Notes under the pieces: generated by a model | Told to the model about the DNA's origin: nothing | The model's database searches: none | What the model saw: only the letters and a program-made list of their open reading frames with translations | Translations under genes and position numbers: made by a program | In this document: one piece after another, positions 61,401 through 64,000 of the stretch | Layout: the number at the start of each line of letters is the position of its first letter | How positions within the stretch are numbered: position 1 is the first letter of the stretch | Assembly: GCF_001039355.2 (NCBI RefSeq) | Contig: NW_019775875.1 | Location: 47,958-111,957 of the forward strand | Origin: Lingula anatina | Taxonomy: Eukaryota; Brachiopoda; Lingulata; Lingulida; Lingulidae | Length of the DNA stretch: 64,000 nucleotides | Direction of reading: 5' to 3'

Positions 61401-63295
61401 GCATGAGCTGTCTCACCGTCTCTCTAATGTCGAGGCGTTAAAAATCGCTTCAGCTTATGCAGACTTAGGGTTTGATGTTGATTTTCATTCACGTTGGAAT
61501 TGGACTGAACCACCCAAACTGAATTTGCATGTAGATCTATGCTTTTAGTTGCATGATAACATGTTAGTATTTAAGAGTAAAACCGACATGTTCCTGTTGG
61601 GATATCCAGATCGATTGGAATTTTAAAACATCAAGGTTTTGTCTTTGATTTCCCCTTCTGCCTTCTGCAAGACCATTCGTGGTTACTGTGCTGGTAAGCA
61701 CAATGAATCACCTTTTTTCGGGTAAGTGTCAACAATTCAACAATTATAAATAAGAGAAAAAGCCTTTGATGGTCAAGGTGAAGGTATTTATTTTAGGATG
61801 TTGATTGTATCAATTGATAAGCTGTCTTAGTACAAGGGACAGTATGTTAAGCAAGGATGGTCATTTCATGCATGCAAAATGTTTTTTTTTTTTTAATTTT
61901 TCATAAGTGTTTCATAAAAAGTTGCAAACAGCTATTCCTATGAATATAATAAAAATCTCATTTATTGTGTCTTCGGGTTCTTGTTGCAAATGGAAGAGGT
62001 GGATTGTTGGGACACGGGCTGCCTCCCTATTTAGCTTGTAACTTTAGATTTAAACCGTGATAATACGACGGAAAATAAATGTTTGGTTATGTACACCGGA
62101 CCGTGTACTTCGTGAGGCAAACTAGCAAATAAATAACGATGTGTATCTGTGACCTCTTTTGATACACTGTCACCTGGCCACCCTGCTGCACTTTTTATTT
62201 CACTGAGACTTACATTTACATTTGCTATATTTCCATCACACCACAGGCGATATTCCCGCTTCATGTTGCTCCGATATGCTTCTGTTTGTCGCTTTGTTGC
62301 TTAAGAATACGAGTCTGTAATTTGCACAGTGTTTGTTTGTCGACTCCCGAATAAAACACCTTGAAGCATGCCAAATCATGAAATCATCTACTTAGGCTTA
62401 ATTTACGACCAATACTGAATTGTAATAGGCCTACCATCAAACATTAGACGTTGTGTTTTCTTTTTGATTTACGTCATTGTCATGATCTCTGTATACGCGA
62501 TGAGGAGACAGTTCTATTTCATTTTCATGTACTGTGCGACTCGTTTTCTGTATTCCCACGTCAGGTCTCCATGTTGTGAATGCTTAAGTATTTGATAAAA
62601 ATTTGTAAAGAGCTATTCCTATGGAATTGGTTTAGTCGGGGAATCAAGTCAAATTGTATATCGCAGTGTTCAAAGAAGCTTCTCTTCTGTTGTCATCAGT
62701 TTAGCAAACAAAATCTTCTGGAAACAGGATATCCCATGTCAAGTTTTGCAAATATGGTGGTTGGGTACATTTAACCAATTCCGACAGCATCAGATAGGGT
62801 CTTAGATCAACCAGTGCGCGCAACCACCTGAGGCGGCAATCGCAGTTCCACGGGTTAGACGATATGGACAGCGAAATCAAATTCTTGAAGGGTGGATTGT
62901 AGTAAACCTGAGCAATTAAATTATAGATTTCTTAAACATTTTGTCAAAGGGAAAAGCGATGGGAGTAAAATAATCCACTGCTCTTTTTGATGGGTAATAG
63001 CAACCGAATAAAAATATGACAGGTAAATCACCGTAAATGTTTAAATTTTTTACAAGATAGCACATCTGACACAATGGGTCTCTATCGGTCGCCCATCCAA
63101 TTTAATATGTGTGGTTTATATGAGTTAATCTAAAAACAAGACCTAATCATTAATTAAATGCCGGGATTTAGAAAAGGTTAAAACTGTCCTAAAACTGGGG
63201 CGCAGGTTGGGTTTCTGTAACTAGCCCACATTTTTTCTAAAATGGAACCGCTAACACAATTACCGTATCGCAATTTTAGGGAACCGTTGACTTAC
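58448..63295. other. no gene seen
   Basis: 5' flank of the zinc-finger gene (minus), then sequence that may be an intron of the LRR gene, whose exon ends at 63296 with a good donor. No frame has a recognisable domain. GC content rises slightly at 60.0-60.6 kb, which could mark a promoter, but I see no decisive motif. A T-run lies at 61881. Confidence 0.45.
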
Positions 63296-63915
63296 CTCAT
63301 ACTGTAAAGTTTCAAGACTGTTGTAGTCCATGTCAATGGTTGCAAGATTTCTCAAAGGGACAAAGGCATTGTCCGATATCATTATAATTTTATCCCATAC
63401 AAATTAATTAACTCGAGGCTAGCGAGTCCGTCGAACATTCCGTCACTTAAATGCGTAAGATGCTTATCAGCGAGACCCAAAGTTTTCAGGTTAATCAGAT
63501 TAGAAAATGCCCCAGTGTCTATTGCTGATATTTCATTTGAGGACAAATCAAGCCTTTCAAGACGTGAAATTCCTACATGTACAAAGTGGCTGGAATAGAG
63601 ACTGTCAACATTATTCGCTGTAAGATCAAGGCTTTGTAGGGTTTCCGGCAAACCACTTGGAATTCGAGTCAACCTATCCGATTTAAGTTCCAAACTGGTA
63701 AGAGTAATCGCGTCTTTGAACACGCCGTACGGAATCCCAGCACTGGTGAGCGGATTTGAAAATATTTGTAACATCGAAAGGAGCGTCTGTTTAGCAAAAA
63801 AAAAAAAAAAAAAAAAAAAAAAGCCCACGGTGATATTGGTCATGCTGTTGTTAGATAACTGGAGGCTCTCCAATAAAGGGTAGCTATCGAGGTCGGTGCT
63901 AGATAAATGTGTTAT
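63296..63915 (-). CDS. leucine-rich-repeat protein exon (partial, frame-disrupted)
   Basis: One internal exon of a minus-strand LRR gene whose 5' part lies beyond the window. Acceptor TTTGCAG before 63915, donor GAG|GTAAGT after 63296. At least seven LRRs of the L-x2-L-x-L-x2-N-x-(I/L)-x2-(I/L) type are read, including L-E-R-L-D-L-S-S-N-E-I and L-Q-S-L-D-L-T-A-N-N. Two oddities: 27 consecutive T (minus strand) at 63796-63822 add nine Phe inside one repeat without breaking the frame, and at about 63386-63391 the frame stops (TAA at 63382) while a further LRR (D-N-A-F-V-P-L-R-N-L) continues in another frame to the donor. It may be a Toll-like or other LRR receptor. It is either a pseudogene or carries an assembly indel. 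Confidence 0.68.
63796..63822. repeat. 27-base poly-A inside LRR coding exon
   Basis: Twenty-seven A on the plus strand (27 T in coding orientation), a multiple of three, flanked by coding LRR sequence. Confidence 0.9.
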
Positions 63916-64000
63916 CTGCAAATAAAGGTGAATTATTGAAATATTATGAGGAGGTAAAGGTGTACCGGTATTTTGTACAGTAATGAAAGGTTAAACTTCC

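Noticed and set aside
1-64000. CRISPR arrays, operons, ribosome binding sites, tRNA or rRNA genes
   Set aside because: The window is animal nuclear DNA; no spaced identical repeats, tRNA cloverleaf or rRNA core was recognised by eye.

Overview
The window is eukaryotic. Genes are split by GT-AG introns, intergenic DNA is AT-rich and full of microsatellites, and the proteins are animal families. Gene content (two fatty-acid elongases, ribosomal protein eS10, EDEM2, RFESD, a RIM-type Rab effector, PLAC-like cysteine-rich secreted proteins, an LRR protein), the recurrent TAGGCCTA and ACATGTACATGT words and several fold-back elements suggest a marine invertebrate. A lophotrochozoan such as a bivalve is my best guess. 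The species cannot be fixed from sequence alone.

Layout. 1-6.2 kb is mostly non-genic, with one weak small membrane-protein gene (2321-2533, -), a decayed LINE fragment and repeats. 7-17 kb holds two divergently transcribed very-long-chain fatty-acid elongases. The minus-strand copy (6987-10435) carries two homologous, phase-compatible versions of its penultimate exon separated by only 59 nt, a likely mutually exclusive pair. 18.8-31.2 kb is a compact housekeeping block: RPS10 (-), EDEM2 (+), RFESD (-) and a small basic protein (+). Genes from 7 to 31 kb alternate as head-to-head and tail-to-tail pairs, so three divergent promoter regions are expected. 32.3-43.9 kb holds two secreted genes built of PLAC-like cysteine modules on opposite strands, one fused to a Tyr-rich VYT repeat region, with a small coiled-coil gene between them. 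After a 264-N gap, 47.4-50.1 kb encodes a secreted modular protein (10-Cys domain, Thr/Pro linker, unrecognised C-terminal domain) behind a clear TATA box. 51.1-58.4 kb is a minus-strand RIM-type zinc-finger gene. The right edge carries one exon of a minus-strand leucine-rich-repeat gene with an in-frame 27-T homopolymer and an apparent frameshift.

Functional links. The elongases and EDEM2 act in the endoplasmic reticulum, but nothing shows that they form a pathway. The cysteine-rich secreted genes look like lineage-expanded extracellular or matrix proteins. Exon boundaries were set by hand from splice consensus, phase and family alignment, and no transcript evidence was available. Transposable elements seen are two near-identical 169/168-bp MITEs, two long fold-back elements, one widespread-type interspersed repeat and one LINE fragment.
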